From Chloroflexota bacterium (GTDB lineage: Bacteria; Chloroflexota; Anaerolineae; Aggregatilineales; Phototrophicaceae), in the NCBI GenBank assembly GCA_014338005.1, contig QUBZ01000013.1, positions 1 through 64,000 on the forward strand: 64,000 bases of DNA, given 5' to 3'. The notes beneath the pieces were generated by a model, which worked only from the letters and a program-made list of their open reading frames with translations, had not been told where the DNA came from and ran no database searches. A program made the translations under genes and the position numbers. How positions within the stretch are numbered: the first letter of the stretch is position 1; every line of letters starts with the position of its first letter. Shown piece after piece: positions 18,415-26,832 of the stretch.

Positions 18415-18828
18415 ATGCCGGAAAAAAAGAAAAAACGCGATTTGATCGCTGCTTTTGAGTCTATCGAACGTTTCCACCGGCGGCGGTCGGAACTGGTGAT
18501 TCACGCCGTTCTGTCGCTGACTTTCCAGGCGGCCATGTGGTTGAACTGGTATTCATCTTATGGGGCTGTTGGCCGGGGTTTTGAAGGCACGTTTTTCACC
18601 GACCGGCTCAGCATCACGCTGGCGCTGGTGCTGGCACTGGTCGGGCATCTGGCGCTGGTGTACCTGATGGAGTCCAGAGATTGGCTGGTGGTGCAGGCGC
18701 TCCGGCGGCATCAGCAAGACCTGGCCGATTATGAAGCCGATGATGAGCCGGAGGCCGGCGCAGCGGATGACGAAACCGGCAGCCTGTGGATCGAGGATGA
18801 AAAGATGGATGCGGGTAGAAACCGCTAA
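18415..18828 (+). CDS. 2TM-domain membrane protein
   Basis: This 137-residue protein begins with a very basic segment (PEKKKKRD). A helix-rich region FESIERFHRRRSELVIHAVL leads into two transmembrane segments (about residues 26-46 and 64-84), the arrangement of the 2TM domain family. An acidic tail closes it. It follows the histidine kinase by 20 bases with its own AAAGG site, so the two are likely an operon. Function is unknown. Confidence 0.6.
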   Translation: MPEKKKKRDLIAAFESIERFHRRRSELVIHAVLSLTFQAAMWLNWYSSYGAVGRGFEGTFFTDRLSITLALVLALVGHLALVYLMESRDWLVVQALRRHQQDLADYEADDEPEAGAADDETGSLWIEDEKMDAGRNR

Positions 18829-18913
18829 GCACATGAACCAGCTTAATCTGCATACTGGCAGTGGGCTTAAGCTCACTGTCGGAGGCAGGCATTCTCATCT
18901 GGTTGATGTATTA
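18826..18913. repeat. 88-bp structured repeat, copy 1
   Basis: This copy is about 85 percent identical by eye to the sequence at 49275-49361. It begins in the stop codon of the 2TM gene and ends a dozen bases before the end of murI. The inner part forms a hairpin around TTAA (AGTGGGC TTAA GCtCACT here, perfect in the other copy), enclosed by CTGC and GCAG arms. The outer ends are inverted repeats close to TAGTACAT. It may be a miniature mobile element or a convergent terminator. Confidence 0.6.
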
Positions 18914-18924
18914 GGCGCTTGTTT

Positions 18925-19716
18925 TCAGCCGGTGTGATAATAACCAATGAGCGCTTCTATGCCGGTCAGCCGTTTGAGCATAGCCTGGAAGGCTGCCGGG
19001 CTGCCGCTGGTGAAATACTCGTTCGGCGCGGGTGTTGGCGTTAAACCATTCGGCCAGACACGGGCGACCTGCCGCGCGACCGCCGGGGCGGGGTCTACCA
19101 GTTCCACGCCCGGCCCGGCAATATCCTGAATCGTTTCGCTCAAAAATGGGAAATGGGTGCAGGCCAGCACGATCTGGTCCGCGCCCGCCTCGACCAGCGG
19201 CTCGATGTAACGCCGGATGATGTCCCGATTTTCCGGCGTGTTCGCGCTGCCGGACTCGGCAATCATCACCAGTTCCGGCGCGATCTGCGTCAGCACGCGC
19301 GCGCGCCCGGCGTGGCGCTCCAGCGTGTGCTGGTAAAGCGCGCCGTTCGCCGTCGTGCGGGTGGTCAACACGCCGATGACGCCGGTTCGCGTAGCCGCCG
19401 CTGCCGGTTTAACCGCCGGCTCCATGCCGACGAATGGCACGTTCGGATACTTCTCCCGCAGGTTGTACAGGCTGGCGGCGCTGGCCGCATTACAGGCCAG
19501 CACGATCACCGCCGCGCCGCGTTCCAGCAGAAAGCGCGTGATGGCCGTCACGTATGCGCGCGTCTCCGCTGCCGGGCGCGGGCCGTAGGGCAGGTGGGCC
19601 TGATCGGCGAAATATAGCGTAGGGTGGTTGGGCAAAAGGTGGTGAATCTGCCGCAGCACCGACAGCCCACCGATGCCGGAATCGAGGACGCCGATATATG
19701 AGGTGCTGGCCGTCAT
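18925..19716 (-). CDS. murI: Glutamate racemase
   Basis: The enzyme interconverts L- and D-glutamate for peptidoglycan. The family motifs are all present: GVLDSGIGGLSV (D12, S13), VLACNAASA with catalytic C75, and VLACTHFPF with catalytic C186 and H188. Length is 263 residues, normal for the family. The presence of MurI and UppP in the window shows that the organism makes a peptidoglycan wall. It lies in a minus-strand run with the amidotransferase and rplS genes upstream. Confidence 0.93.
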   Translation of the reverse strand: MTASTSYIGVLDSGIGGLSVLRQIHHLLPNHPTLYFADQAHLPYGPRPAAETRAYVTAITRFLLERGAAVIVLACNAASAASLYNLREKYPNVPFVGMEPAVKPAAAATRTGVIGVLTTRTTANGALYQHTLERHAGRARVLTQIAPELVMIAESGSANTPENRDIIRRYIEPLVEAGADQIVLACTHFPFLSETIQDIAGPGVELVDPAPAVARQVARVWPNGLTPTPAPNEYFTSGSPAAFQAMLKRLTGIEALIGYYHTG

Positions 19717-19803
19717 CGGGATGGCTCGCTCACAAAACCCTGAATAAAACGCCCCCCGTCTCGAACGACGCGGACAGGGGAGCGAGAAGCCGCGAAAAGC
19801 GTG

Positions 19804-20529
19804 TTAAGGGGCGTGAGTTCCATTTGCCGCCTGAACAAAAGCGCGAAATAACCGGCGCATGGGTTCATGCTCGCGGAACAGGTCTTCAGGATGCCACTGC
19901 ACGCTGAGGACGAAGGTTTTATCCGGCAGTTCTGTGCCTTCCAGCACGCCGTCAGGGGCATAAGCCGTCACCTGGAGCGGCGGGGCAGGCCGTTCGACCG
20001 ACTGGTGATGCACGCTGTTCACCGGCAGGTGGGTCGTTCCCAGGATGGCCGCTAACCGGCTGGCGGGGTCAACTTCAACCGTGTGCGCCAGGGCATGACG
20101 CGGCAGGCAGTCATGGTTGATGGTCGTCTGCACCTGGGATGGAACATCCTGAATCAACGTGCCGCCGAGGGCGACGTTCAGCAGTTGGTGTCCCCGGCAA
20201 ATAGCAAAGGTGGGCAGGTCGTCCTCAACTGCCCAGCGAGCAAGCTGTAATTCGGCTTGATCGCGGTCTGCGTCCACCTTGCCGGTAGCCGGGTGGCGCT
20301 CCGCCCCGTAAACTGCCGGATTGATGTCCTCACCGCCGGAAAGCAGCAGGCCGTCCAGCCGTTCGTAAATCTGCCGCCGGATTTCGGCATCCACGCTCAA
20401 CGGAATCAGCACCGGCAGGCCGCCTGCATCGGCGACGGCCTGGATACAGCCCAGATAACCCCGGTTAAAGTGCCAGCCGGTGGCGGGCGAAACATAGTTT
20501 GAAGTTGTAATACCGATGAGCGGCCCCAA
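19804..20529 (-). CDS. Class I amidotransferase-like hydrolase (peptidase C26)
   Basis: The 241-residue protein carries the gamma-glutamyl-hydrolase catalytic triad: C111 in PTFAICRGHQLLNVALGG, and H213 and E215 in VQWHPEDLF. The start-region pattern LIGITTSN and LLLSGGEDINPAVY match PuuD-type gamma-glutamyl-GABA hydrolases. Related enzymes cut gamma-glutamyl-polyamine or folyl-polyglutamate bonds, and the exact substrate is not visible. The start appears to be TTG three bases after the rplS stop, suggesting coupling. A downstream gap of 87 bases separates it from murI. Confidence 0.82.
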   Translation of the reverse strand: MGPLIGITTSNYVSPATGWHFNRGYLGCIQAVADAGGLPVLIPLSVDAEIRRQIYERLDGLLLSGGEDINPAVYGAERHPATGKVDADRDQAELQLARWAVEDDLPTFAICRGHQLLNVALGGTLIQDVPSQVQTTINHDCLPRHALAHTVEVDPASRLAAILGTTHLPVNSVHHQSVERPAPPLQVTAYAPDGVLEGTELPDKTFVLSVQWHPEDLFREHEPMRRLFRAFVQAANGTHAP

Positions 20530-20532
20530 AGC

Positions 20533-20877
20533 CTAGCGCCTTTTCTCCTTCAGGCGGGCGGCTTTACCGCGCAGGTCACGCAGGTAATAAAGCTGGGCGC
20601 GGCGCACTTTGGCGCGGCGTAAAATTTCGATTTTTTCGACGCGCGGGCTTTTGAGCAGGAATGTGCGCTCCACGCCGATGCCATGACTGGCGATGCGGCG
20701 CACGGTGAAGTTTTTCTCGTTGCCGCCGCCGCGCAGCCGGATAACCACGCCCTGGAAAACCTGGATACGCTCCCGGTCGCCCTCGACGATGCGGACATGA
20801 ACTTTTACCGTATCACCGGCCTGGATTTCGGGATGGTCGCGGTCTGGCGCGACCAGGGATGCCATAAGTTCATTCAC
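20533..20877 (-). CDS. rplS: 50S ribosomal protein L19
   Basis: The 114-residue protein has the L19 core: [51 protein letters not shown] and the basic end [23 protein letters not shown]19 sits at the 30S-50S interface. The start is GTG at 20877 behind GGAAGGG; ATG at 20865 is possible. It is usually linked to trmD and rimM, which are absent here; instead an amidotransferase gene follows after three bases. Confidence 0.95.
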   Translation of the reverse strand: MNELMASLVAPDRDHPEIQAGDTVKVHVRIVEGDRERIQVFQGVVIRLRGGGNEKNFTVRRIASHGIGVERTFLLKSPRVEKIEILRRAKVRRAQLYYLRDLRGKAARLKEKRR

Positions 20878-20986
20878 GATAGTCTGCCCTTCCGAACAAA
20901 ATACGCCCGCAGGCGTATCCGCTTATTCGTCCATAAACCGGAATTATAACATCCTACAGGGCGCGAAAAAAGGCCGTAGTTTGCCG

Positions 20987-21517
20987 CTAAAGCCCCAGCC
21001 GCCGCGCCACCCACAGCAGCGCGATCAGGCTTTTGCCATCGCTGATGCTGCCGCGTTCGATCAGCGCCAGCGCCTCGGCCAGCGGGATGCGCTCTAGCTC
21101 GATGAACTCATCCTCATCGCCATCCAGCCGCGCTTCGCTCAGGCCGGTCGCCAGGTACAGGTGAATGTATTCGGTGGTGTAACCGGGGGTGGGATAAAAA
21201 CCACCCAGCCGCTCCAGGTGGGCGGGGCGGTAGCCCGTTTCCTCCCGGAGTTCACGCTCGGCGCAGGTTTCCGGCGTTTCGTCCGGCTCCAAAAGCCCGG
21301 CGGGGATTTCCAGCATGGCCTGGTTCGCGCCGATGCGGTACTGCCGCACCAGCAGCACGTTCTGGCGATCATCCAGCGCCACCAGCGCCACCGCGCCCTG
21401 ATGCTGGATGACCTCGCGCTGCATAATCTGACCGCCGGGGGTGCGAACGCGGTGAACGTCCAGCTTAACGACGCGCCCCTCATAAATATGCTCGGTATCG
21501 AGAATGGTTTCCTGCAT
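20987..21517 (-). CDS. Nudix hydrolase, ADP-ribose pyrophosphatase type
   Basis: From ATG 21517 the protein has 176 residues. The Nudix box GX5EX7REUXEEXGU is complete (from GLLEPDE through RELREETGY). An N-terminal strand region with QHQGAVALVAL and the downstream GGFYPTPGYTTEYIHLYLA match the ADP-ribose pyrophosphatase subfamily, in which a proline about 15 residues after the box marks the substrate class. It probably clears ADP-ribose or similar nucleoside diphosphates. A GGGAG site precedes the start. The terminator of the upstream LysM gene lies just before it. Confidence 0.87.
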   Translation of the reverse strand: MQETILDTEHIYEGRVVKLDVHRVRTPGGQIMQREVIQHQGAVALVALDDRQNVLLVRQYRIGANQAMLEIPAGLLEPDETPETCAERELREETGYRPAHLERLGGFYPTPGYTTEYIHLYLATGLSEARLDGDEDEFIELERIPLAEALALIERGSISDGKSLIALLWVARRLGL

Positions 21518-21532
21518 AACGCGGCTCCCTGT

Positions 21533-21564
21533 TAAAAAGCAGAGGCGGGTCATCACAACCCGCC
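21533..21564 (-). terminator. Rho-independent terminator after LysM gene
   Basis: On the minus strand GGCGGGT and ACCCGCC form a 7-bp stem (21544-21564), and a short spacer leads to a T5 run. It lies 29 bases past the LysM gene stop and immediately before the Nudix ribosome site, so it could also limit read-through into that gene. Confidence 0.6.
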
Positions 21565-21592
21565 CCATCAGGCACCAGGTTCACAGCCTGGC

Positions 21593-22516
21593 TTAACCCG
21601 GTGGAATCACCAACTGCTGGTTAATCAGAATCAGGTTGATATTTGAGATGCCGTTAGCTGCCGCGATGGACATCACCGGGACGCCGCAGCGCAGCGAAAT
21701 TTTAAACAGCGTGTCGCCCTGCTGGACGGTGTATGGGGAACTGCACAGACCGGTGCCGGGCGTTCCGCCATCCGTCGGCGGTATCGTGCCGCCCGTTCCG
21801 CAGCCGGGGATGGTAATCTGCTGGCCGACGACGATCAGATTCATATTGGGAAGCTGGTTATAGCGAGCGAGTTCGTACACATCCACGCCATAACGCAGGG
21901 AGATGCGGAACAGGTTTTCCCCGGCCTGTACCGTATGCATGCAGTCCGTACCCACAACCGGCTGGTCGGTGAAGGGTGTTGGCGTGGGGGTGGGTGTTTC
22001 GGTCGGGAAGCCAAAGCCGGAGCCGATAGCGGTTGCGGTCAGGTTAAATGCCTCGGTTGCGGTCGCATTAGCGATGATGGCGGTGGCCGTCAGGAATACC
22101 GGGTCAATTTCTTCTTCCAGCGGCTGCTGCTCTTGGAACAGACTCTCCGCCGGGTCAATAGTCGGCAGTTGGGCTATATCCAGGCCGCCCTGCCCCAAAA
22201 TATCGTCGGTGGGCAGGGGTGGGAACAGCAGGTCGGTGGTGGGAACCGCCGCGAAGGTGTCCTGGGTCGGGAAAAACGGTTCCGGCGTGGCGAGGTCAAG
22301 GGGGGATTCGGTCGGGAACACTTCAACCGGCGTTTCGGTCGGAAGGATTGGTTCGGATGTTGGCGGCAGGGTATTGGTCGGCGGGATGAACTCACCCATT
22401 TCAATTGGGGACAGTGGTTGAGGCTCGACGCCGCTCTGCTGGTAACATCCGGCAGCCGCAAGCACCACCAAGAAAGAACCGATCAGCCAGTGCCAACGGT
22501 GTTGTGATTTCAGCAT
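21593..22516 (-). CDS. LysM-domain lipoprotein
   Basis: The protein has about 307 residues from ATG 22516. A lipoprotein signal peptide ends in the lipobox LAAAGC, so it is membrane anchored. A long Pro/Thr/Glu-rich low-complexity stalk follows (TPTPTPT-type segments), then two LysM domains near the C-terminus: HTVQAGENLFRISLRYGVDVYELARYN and YTVQQGDTLFKISLRCGVPVMSIAAANG. LysM binds N-acetylglucosamine polymers, so it probably holds peptidoglycan. Extra cysteines near the two LysM modules may form disulfides. No catalytic domain is visible. The Pro/Thr stalk is typical of Chloroflexota surface proteins. Confidence 0.87.
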   Translation of the reverse strand: MLKSQHRWHWLIGSFLVVLAAAGCYQQSGVEPQPLSPIEMGEFIPPTNTLPPTSEPILPTETPVEVFPTESPLDLATPEPFFPTQDTFAAVPTTDLLFPPLPTDDILGQGGLDIAQLPTIDPAESLFQEQQPLEEEIDPVFLTATAIIANATATEAFNLTATAIGSGFGFPTETPTPTPTPFTDQPVVGTDCMHTVQAGENLFRISLRYGVDVYELARYNQLPNMNLIVVGQQITIPGCGTGGTIPPTDGGTPGTGLCSSPYTVQQGDTLFKISLRCGVPVMSIAAANGISNINLILINQQLVIPPG

Positions 22517-22596
22517 GTTCCCCGGCCTCCCCGCCAGCATAAAATGAGCGTTTCTGTCAGTCTACCATTTGCGCTCATTCTTCACAAGCGGAATCG

Positions 22597-23694
22597 TTAC
22601 AGAACCGGCAGCATAACTGTGACCTTTGTGTACTGGTCGGGGACGCTTTCGATGCTGGTTTCGCCGCCGTATAACTCGGACAGCCGGCGCGTGATAATCA
22701 ACCCCAGTCCCAGCCCCTGCTGTTCAAACCACTTACGCTCAAACTGCATATAAGCGCCGATGGCGCTGATCTGCTTGGGGGTCATGCCTCGGCCATGATC
22801 GAGGACCTGGATGCAGTACTGGTTGTGACTATTTAACTCGGTGGACACCAGCACCGATGTCCCCCAGCGGGAGAACTTAAACGCATTGTCTACCAGTTCC
22901 TCGACGATTTTTTTCAAATGATCCGGCAGGACAGGAAGCGTAACATCGGCTTCGATTTTCAACGACAGGTCATCTTCGCGGTGGAAATCCTGGGCTTTTT
23001 GCAGCGCGGTATCCTGCACGATCAGGCCGGGGTCGCTGGTTGTATAGGTGTGGAGGATTTCTTTCCATTCGGGGTTGGTGGTCATGGCTTCCAGTTGGGC
23101 ATAAGCCAGGTAGTTTTCGGTCAGCCGGTACAGGCGCGACCCGGCGGCGCTGATATACTGTGCCATTTCGGCGATCTGTTCGGCCTCACGGGTATCGCAG
23201 TCGCTGGCGATGATGTCGGAAAAACCCAGGATGCTGGTAAGCGGTGTGCGGATTTCGTGCGGCAGCGCCAGGATGATGTTCTCGCGCAGGTCTTCCAGGC
23301 GTTTATCCGACAGGTTTTTCAGCGCATCGCGTTTTTGAAGCTGGGTGCGAACCGCCGCAATCAATTCCGAAGCGGAGAAGGGTTTGGTGAGGTAGTCGTA
23401 AGCCCCCATTTCCATGCCTTTACGCATGTCGCTTTTATCGGCTTTGGCCGTCAAAAAGATGAACGGCGTGGTTGTGATGCCGGGGTCTTTTTTGAGTTCC
23501 GCCAGCACCCCGTAGCCGTCCAATCCGGGCATGAGAATATCGCAAATGATGAGGTCGGGTACGAATTCGCGGGCGCTTTCTACACCTTTAAGGCCATCTT
23601 CCGCGCCGCGCACGTTAAAACCCTCGTAACTGAGCATCTCGATAATATCTTTTCGCAGCGACAGGGTATCTTCAATGACCAGGATTTTTGACAT
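22597..23694 (-). CDS. Response-regulator receiver / histidine kinase hybrid
   Basis: The 365-residue cytosolic protein has a receiver domain first (phospho-acceptor D52 in CDILMPGLDG, then LTAK and the conserved lysine in YLTKPF). A HisKA domain follows (PHEIRTPLTS, H146), then HATPase (VDNAFKFSRWG, DHGRGM, GLGLGLIITRR). It has no transmembrane segment or output domain. With the receiver at the N-terminus, the kinase may be controlled by phosphorylation from another kinase. No partner is adjacent. Confidence 0.88.
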   Translation of the reverse strand: MSKILVIEDTLSLRKDIIEMLSYEGFNVRGAEDGLKGVESAREFVPDLIICDILMPGLDGYGVLAELKKDPGITTTPFIFLTAKADKSDMRKGMEMGAYDYLTKPFSASELIAAVRTQLQKRDALKNLSDKRLEDLRENIILALPHEIRTPLTSILGFSDIIASDCDTREAEQIAEMAQYISAAGSRLYRLTENYLAYAQLEAMTTNPEWKEILHTYTTSDPGLIVQDTALQKAQDFHREDDLSLKIEADVTLPVLPDHLKKIVEELVDNAFKFSRWGTSVLVSTELNSHNQYCIQVLDHGRGMTPKQISAIGAYMQFERKWFEQQGLGLGLIITRRLSELYGGETSIESVPDQYTKVTVMLPVL

Positions 23695-23826
23695 AACCGT
23701 TTACCTTCCAAAGCGTGTGTGGCGGAACAATTTTATTGTACTACCGGAGAGACAAAAGTTAACAAAAAGTTTTGTGAACAATTCTTGCATTAACGTGGGT
23801 CAGGACGATCAAAAGGCGCGGCAGTC

Positions 23827-23861
23827 GGTCGTCGCGTACCTTCCGCCGGTGCGCGACGACC
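23827..23861. other. Long perfect inverted repeat in an intergenic gap
   Basis: GGTCGTCGCG at 23827-23836 pairs with CGCGACGACC at 23852-23861 over a 15-base loop. It lies in the 242-base gap between the receiver/kinase gene and a small membrane gene. No T-run follows, so it may be an operator or RNA element. Nothing else is recognisable in this gap. Confidence 0.4.
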
Positions 23862-23936
23862 ACAGCTATCTTATAACACCGACGCCGTTTGCGGAATCGG
23901 CGGCCAGTTTTGGAACCGCTGAACGAAACGGCGCGG

Positions 23937-24293
23937 TCAGCTTGAAAGCTGGCTGATTATCACCAGTACGATCAGGGCTACCGGCAGCGACAGCACAACC
24001 GTGACAACCGTATGGATCAGCCGCCGCTGCGGCACCTGAATCCAGACTAGGATTACCGAAACGATTAGCGCAAAGATAAAATACAGGAAAATCAGCGTGA
24101 AGGCCGCGCCGATGCCGCAGGCAAGCCCCGCGCCGATGGCCCCTCCAATTCCGCTGCCGGGGGCGGGCGGCGGGCAGCTAAACCCTACCGCCGTCAGGAT
24201 GCTGTCCAGGACATCGTAGGGCAGAAGCACCAGCAGTGCCACGCCGATAAACGCCGCCAGCAGGGTGCTTATAATGATCGCTCGCCAGTTCAT
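23937..24293 (-). CDS. Small polytopic membrane protein
   Basis: The 118-residue protein has three hydrophobic segments, about residues 5-27, 50-85 (Gly-rich then long hydrophobic, possibly two helices) and 95-115. A strong GAGGTGGGTGG site precedes ATG 24293. No family is recognised. The SCPPP segment and glycine-rich linker lie between helices. A 186-base gap separates it from uppP, in which I see no gene. Confidence 0.5.
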   Translation of the reverse strand: MNWRAIIISTLLAAFIGVALLVLLPYDVLDSILTAVGFSCPPPAPGSGIGGAIGAGLACGIGAAFTLIFLYFIFALIVSVILVWIQVPQRRLIHTVVTVVLSLPVALIVLVIISQLSS

Positions 24294-24479
24294 CGTCCAC
24301 CCACCTCACTAGTATTCCTCATCCCAACAGATACGATTCATCTTGACTCGACGGTGATGGTATTGGCCGCGAAAGCAGGATACAAAACCGCTCTCAGGTA
24401 TTCTAACATTGATTCTTACAACAGCGCCAATCACCACAACCAGAGGGGGGATGTTTCAGGCCAGAACCGGCGGTCAGGG

Positions 24480-25289
24480 TCAGTTCAGCGGCAGCCCTGC
24501 CGCCATCAGCGCGAGGATGAGGATGCCGGCCAGGATGCGGTAAACCCCGAACAGATTAAAGTTGTTGCGAGAGACGTAACGCAGCAGCCAACCCATCGCC
24601 GCCCAGGAAACCACCGCCGAAACTACCGCCCCAACCAGCAAATAGCCCATGTCATCCGGCGAGAGCTTATCCAGGCTGGTTAGCAGGTCGAAGATGGTGG
24701 CTGCGCCGAGGATGGGAATGGTGAGATAAAAGGAAAACTGGGTGGCAGTGCGGCGGTCGAGGCCGGCCACCCGCCCGCCGATGATTGAAGCGCCGGAGCG
24801 CGACACGCCTGGAATCAGCGCGACCATCTGCGCTGCTCCGACGATCACCGCCTGGCGCAGGTTGACGGCGGTGACTTCGGTCGTGCGAACAGGGATAGGG
24901 CGGCGTTCGACGATCAGGAAGATAATACCGCCGACGATCAGCGAAACGGCCACCACCGCCGGCGTGTACAGCACTGTTTTAATCCAGTCTTTGAACAAAA
25001 AGCCAATCACCCCCGCCGGGATGACGGCGACGAGGATACCCAGCCAGAAGCGCCGAACGCCGGCGTCGTGGGGGACGCTACGGATTTGATGAAGCAGTTC
25101 GGCGCGGTAGAAAACCAGCACCGCGACGACCGAACCGACCTGGATGAAAATTTCAAATGTGCCTTCCATCTGCCGGCCAAAGTCCAGCAGCGCGGCGGCG
25201 ACGATTAAATGGCCGGTGGACGAAATCGGCAGGTATTCTGTGACGCCCTGCACGATACCCAGGATAATCACTTTCAACCATTCTAGCAT
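24480..25289 (-). CDS. uppP: Undecaprenyl-diphosphatase
   Basis: This integral membrane enzyme recycles undecaprenyl diphosphate to the monophosphate carrier used for peptidoglycan and surface glycans. The N-terminal GIVQGVTEYLPISSTGHL (E18, H27) and the later LIPGVSRSGASI are the two catalytic motifs of the BacA/UppP family. Length, 269 residues, and about eight transmembrane segments are normal. AAGGAA about nine bases before ATG supports the start. It is divergent from the MFS gene, with a 266-base gap between them containing a small palindrome at 25444-25457. Confidence 0.94.
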   Translation of the reverse strand: MLEWLKVIILGIVQGVTEYLPISSTGHLIVAAALLDFGRQMEGTFEIFIQVGSVVAVLVFYRAELLHQIRSVPHDAGVRRFWLGILVAVIPAGVIGFLFKDWIKTVLYTPAVVAVSLIVGGIIFLIVERRPIPVRTTEVTAVNLRQAVIVGAAQMVALIPGVSRSGASIIGGRVAGLDRRTATQFSFYLTIPILGAATIFDLLTSLDKLSPDDMGYLLVGAVVSAVVSWAAMGWLLRYVSRNNFNLFGVYRILAGILILALMAAGLPLN

Positions 25290-25555
25290 GCTGTGTTTTC
25301 CTTAATGGATTAGCGGAAAAAAGAAATCGCCCGGTAAACAGGTGGTTTTAGCCCGCATTCGATGGGTTGAAACTCGCTGTTTCTCCGGCAGTCCGGCGGC
25401 GGGTTATCATAGCCCTCTGTTAACGGCACTGTCAACCGCCGGTTGTACGATTGTACAGGCCGCCGCCCCGCTCGCCTTATGGTATCATCGGTGTGCGGGG
25501 GGACGTTCCCCACCCCGGTTGTATCTTTGTTTGCGTGTCGAAGCGAGGTATTTGC

Positions 25556-26821
25556 GTGACCGCCTATTTTCAACTTTTGCGAAGAAACCCGGATTTCGCC
25601 CGCCTGTGGATCGCCCAGGTTATCAGCCTGCTGGGGGATTGGTTTAACGTCATTGCCCTCTCGGCGCTGGTTTCGGAATACAGCGGCGGCTCCGGTATGG
25701 CGATCAGCGGTTTGCTGATCGCGCGGTTTCTGCCGCCGCTGGTCGTCAGCCCGCTGGCAGGCGTGCTGATTGATCGCTTCGACCGCAAGCGGCTGCTCAT
25801 CCTCAGCGATGTGCTGCGGGCGATTATCATCCTGCTGCTGCTGTTCGCCACCGGCCCGGATATGTTGTGGCTGATCTATCTGCTCACCGTCATCCAGTTC
25901 TGCCTGTCGGCGCTGTTCGAGCCGGGGCGTTCGGCCATCATGCCCAGCCTGGTGCAGCCGGATGATTTGCTTAAAGCCAATACGCTGGGCAACGTTACCT
26001 GGTCGGTGATGCTGGCCTTCGGCGCGATGGCCGGTGGGGCCGTCACGGCGGCACTGGGTACGGCGGCGGCGCTGGTTATTGATGCGCTGACGTTCCTCGT
26101 CTCGGCCTGGTTTATCACCCAGATCAAAACGCGCCCGGAACCGGCGGCTGCGGTTTCAGCCGCGCATCGCGGCGGCAGTTTTCGGGAGGGCCTGCGCTAC
26201 CTGGCGCAGCACCCGGCGTCGGCGGCACTGCTGTTCGTCAAACTGGGGCTGAGCATCGGCAATGTGGATTCGCTCATCATCGCCTATGGGACGATTTTAT
26301 TTGTGGTGGGGGAAAGCGGCACGGGATCGCTGGGCGTGCTTTACAGCGCCTTTGGCGTCGGCGCGGTGCTGGGGCCGGCGCTGCTGAACCGCTTCAGCGA
26401 TGGCTCGGTGCGAACCCTACGGCGGCTGGTGATCGTCGGTTTTGTGCTGGTGGTGATCGGATGGCTGCTGATGGGCAGCGCGGCGGGTCTGTGGGTTGCC
26501 GCGCTGGCGCTGATCGTTCGCTCGATGGGCGGTTCGGTCAACTGGACGTACAGTTCCACGATGATCCAGATGGGAACGCCAGATCGTTTTCTGGGGCGCG
26601 TATTCTCGCTGGATTGGGTGGGCTTTTCTCTGGCGCAGACCATCAGCACGCTGATAATCGGCCTGCTGCTCGATACACTCGGCGGCCACAACGCACCGGT
26701 AATCGCCCTCGGTACAGGGATAGTTTCCATAATCCCGCTGGCCGTGTGGTGGCTGATCGTTCACCGGCTGGAACACGCCGCGCCTGAGCCGGCAGCTGCC
26801 GCCAGCCCGGTCGAAACTTAA
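25556..26821 (+). CDS. Major facilitator superfamily exporter
   Basis: From GTG 25556 (GAGG upstream) the protein has 421 residues and about twelve transmembrane segments. LWIAQVISLLGDWFNVIALS and LIDRFDRKRLLILSDVLRA (the loop 2-3 motif, about residues 72-90) match the DHA3-type drug and siderophore exporters such as EntS. The substrate is unknown. It converges on the peptide permease gene with an 11-base gap and no visible terminator. Confidence 0.82.
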   Translation: MTAYFQLLRRNPDFARLWIAQVISLLGDWFNVIALSALVSEYSGGSGMAISGLLIARFLPPLVVSPLAGVLIDRFDRKRLLILSDVLRAIIILLLLFATGPDMLWLIYLLTVIQFCLSALFEPGRSAIMPSLVQPDDLLKANTLGNVTWSVMLAFGAMAGGAVTAALGTAAALVIDALTFLVSAWFITQIKTRPEPAAAVSAAHRGGSFREGLRYLAQHPASAALLFVKLGLSIGNVDSLIIAYGTILFVVGESGTGSLGVLYSAFGVGAVLGPALLNRFSDGSVRTLRRLVIVGFVLVVIGWLLMGSAAGLWVAALALIVRSMGGSVNWTYSSTMIQMGTPDRFLGRVFSLDWVGFSLAQTISTLIIGLLLDTLGGHNAPVIALGTGIVSIIPLAVWWLIVHRLEHAAPEPAAAASPVET

Positions 26822-26832
26822 AGGCGCGGCGG

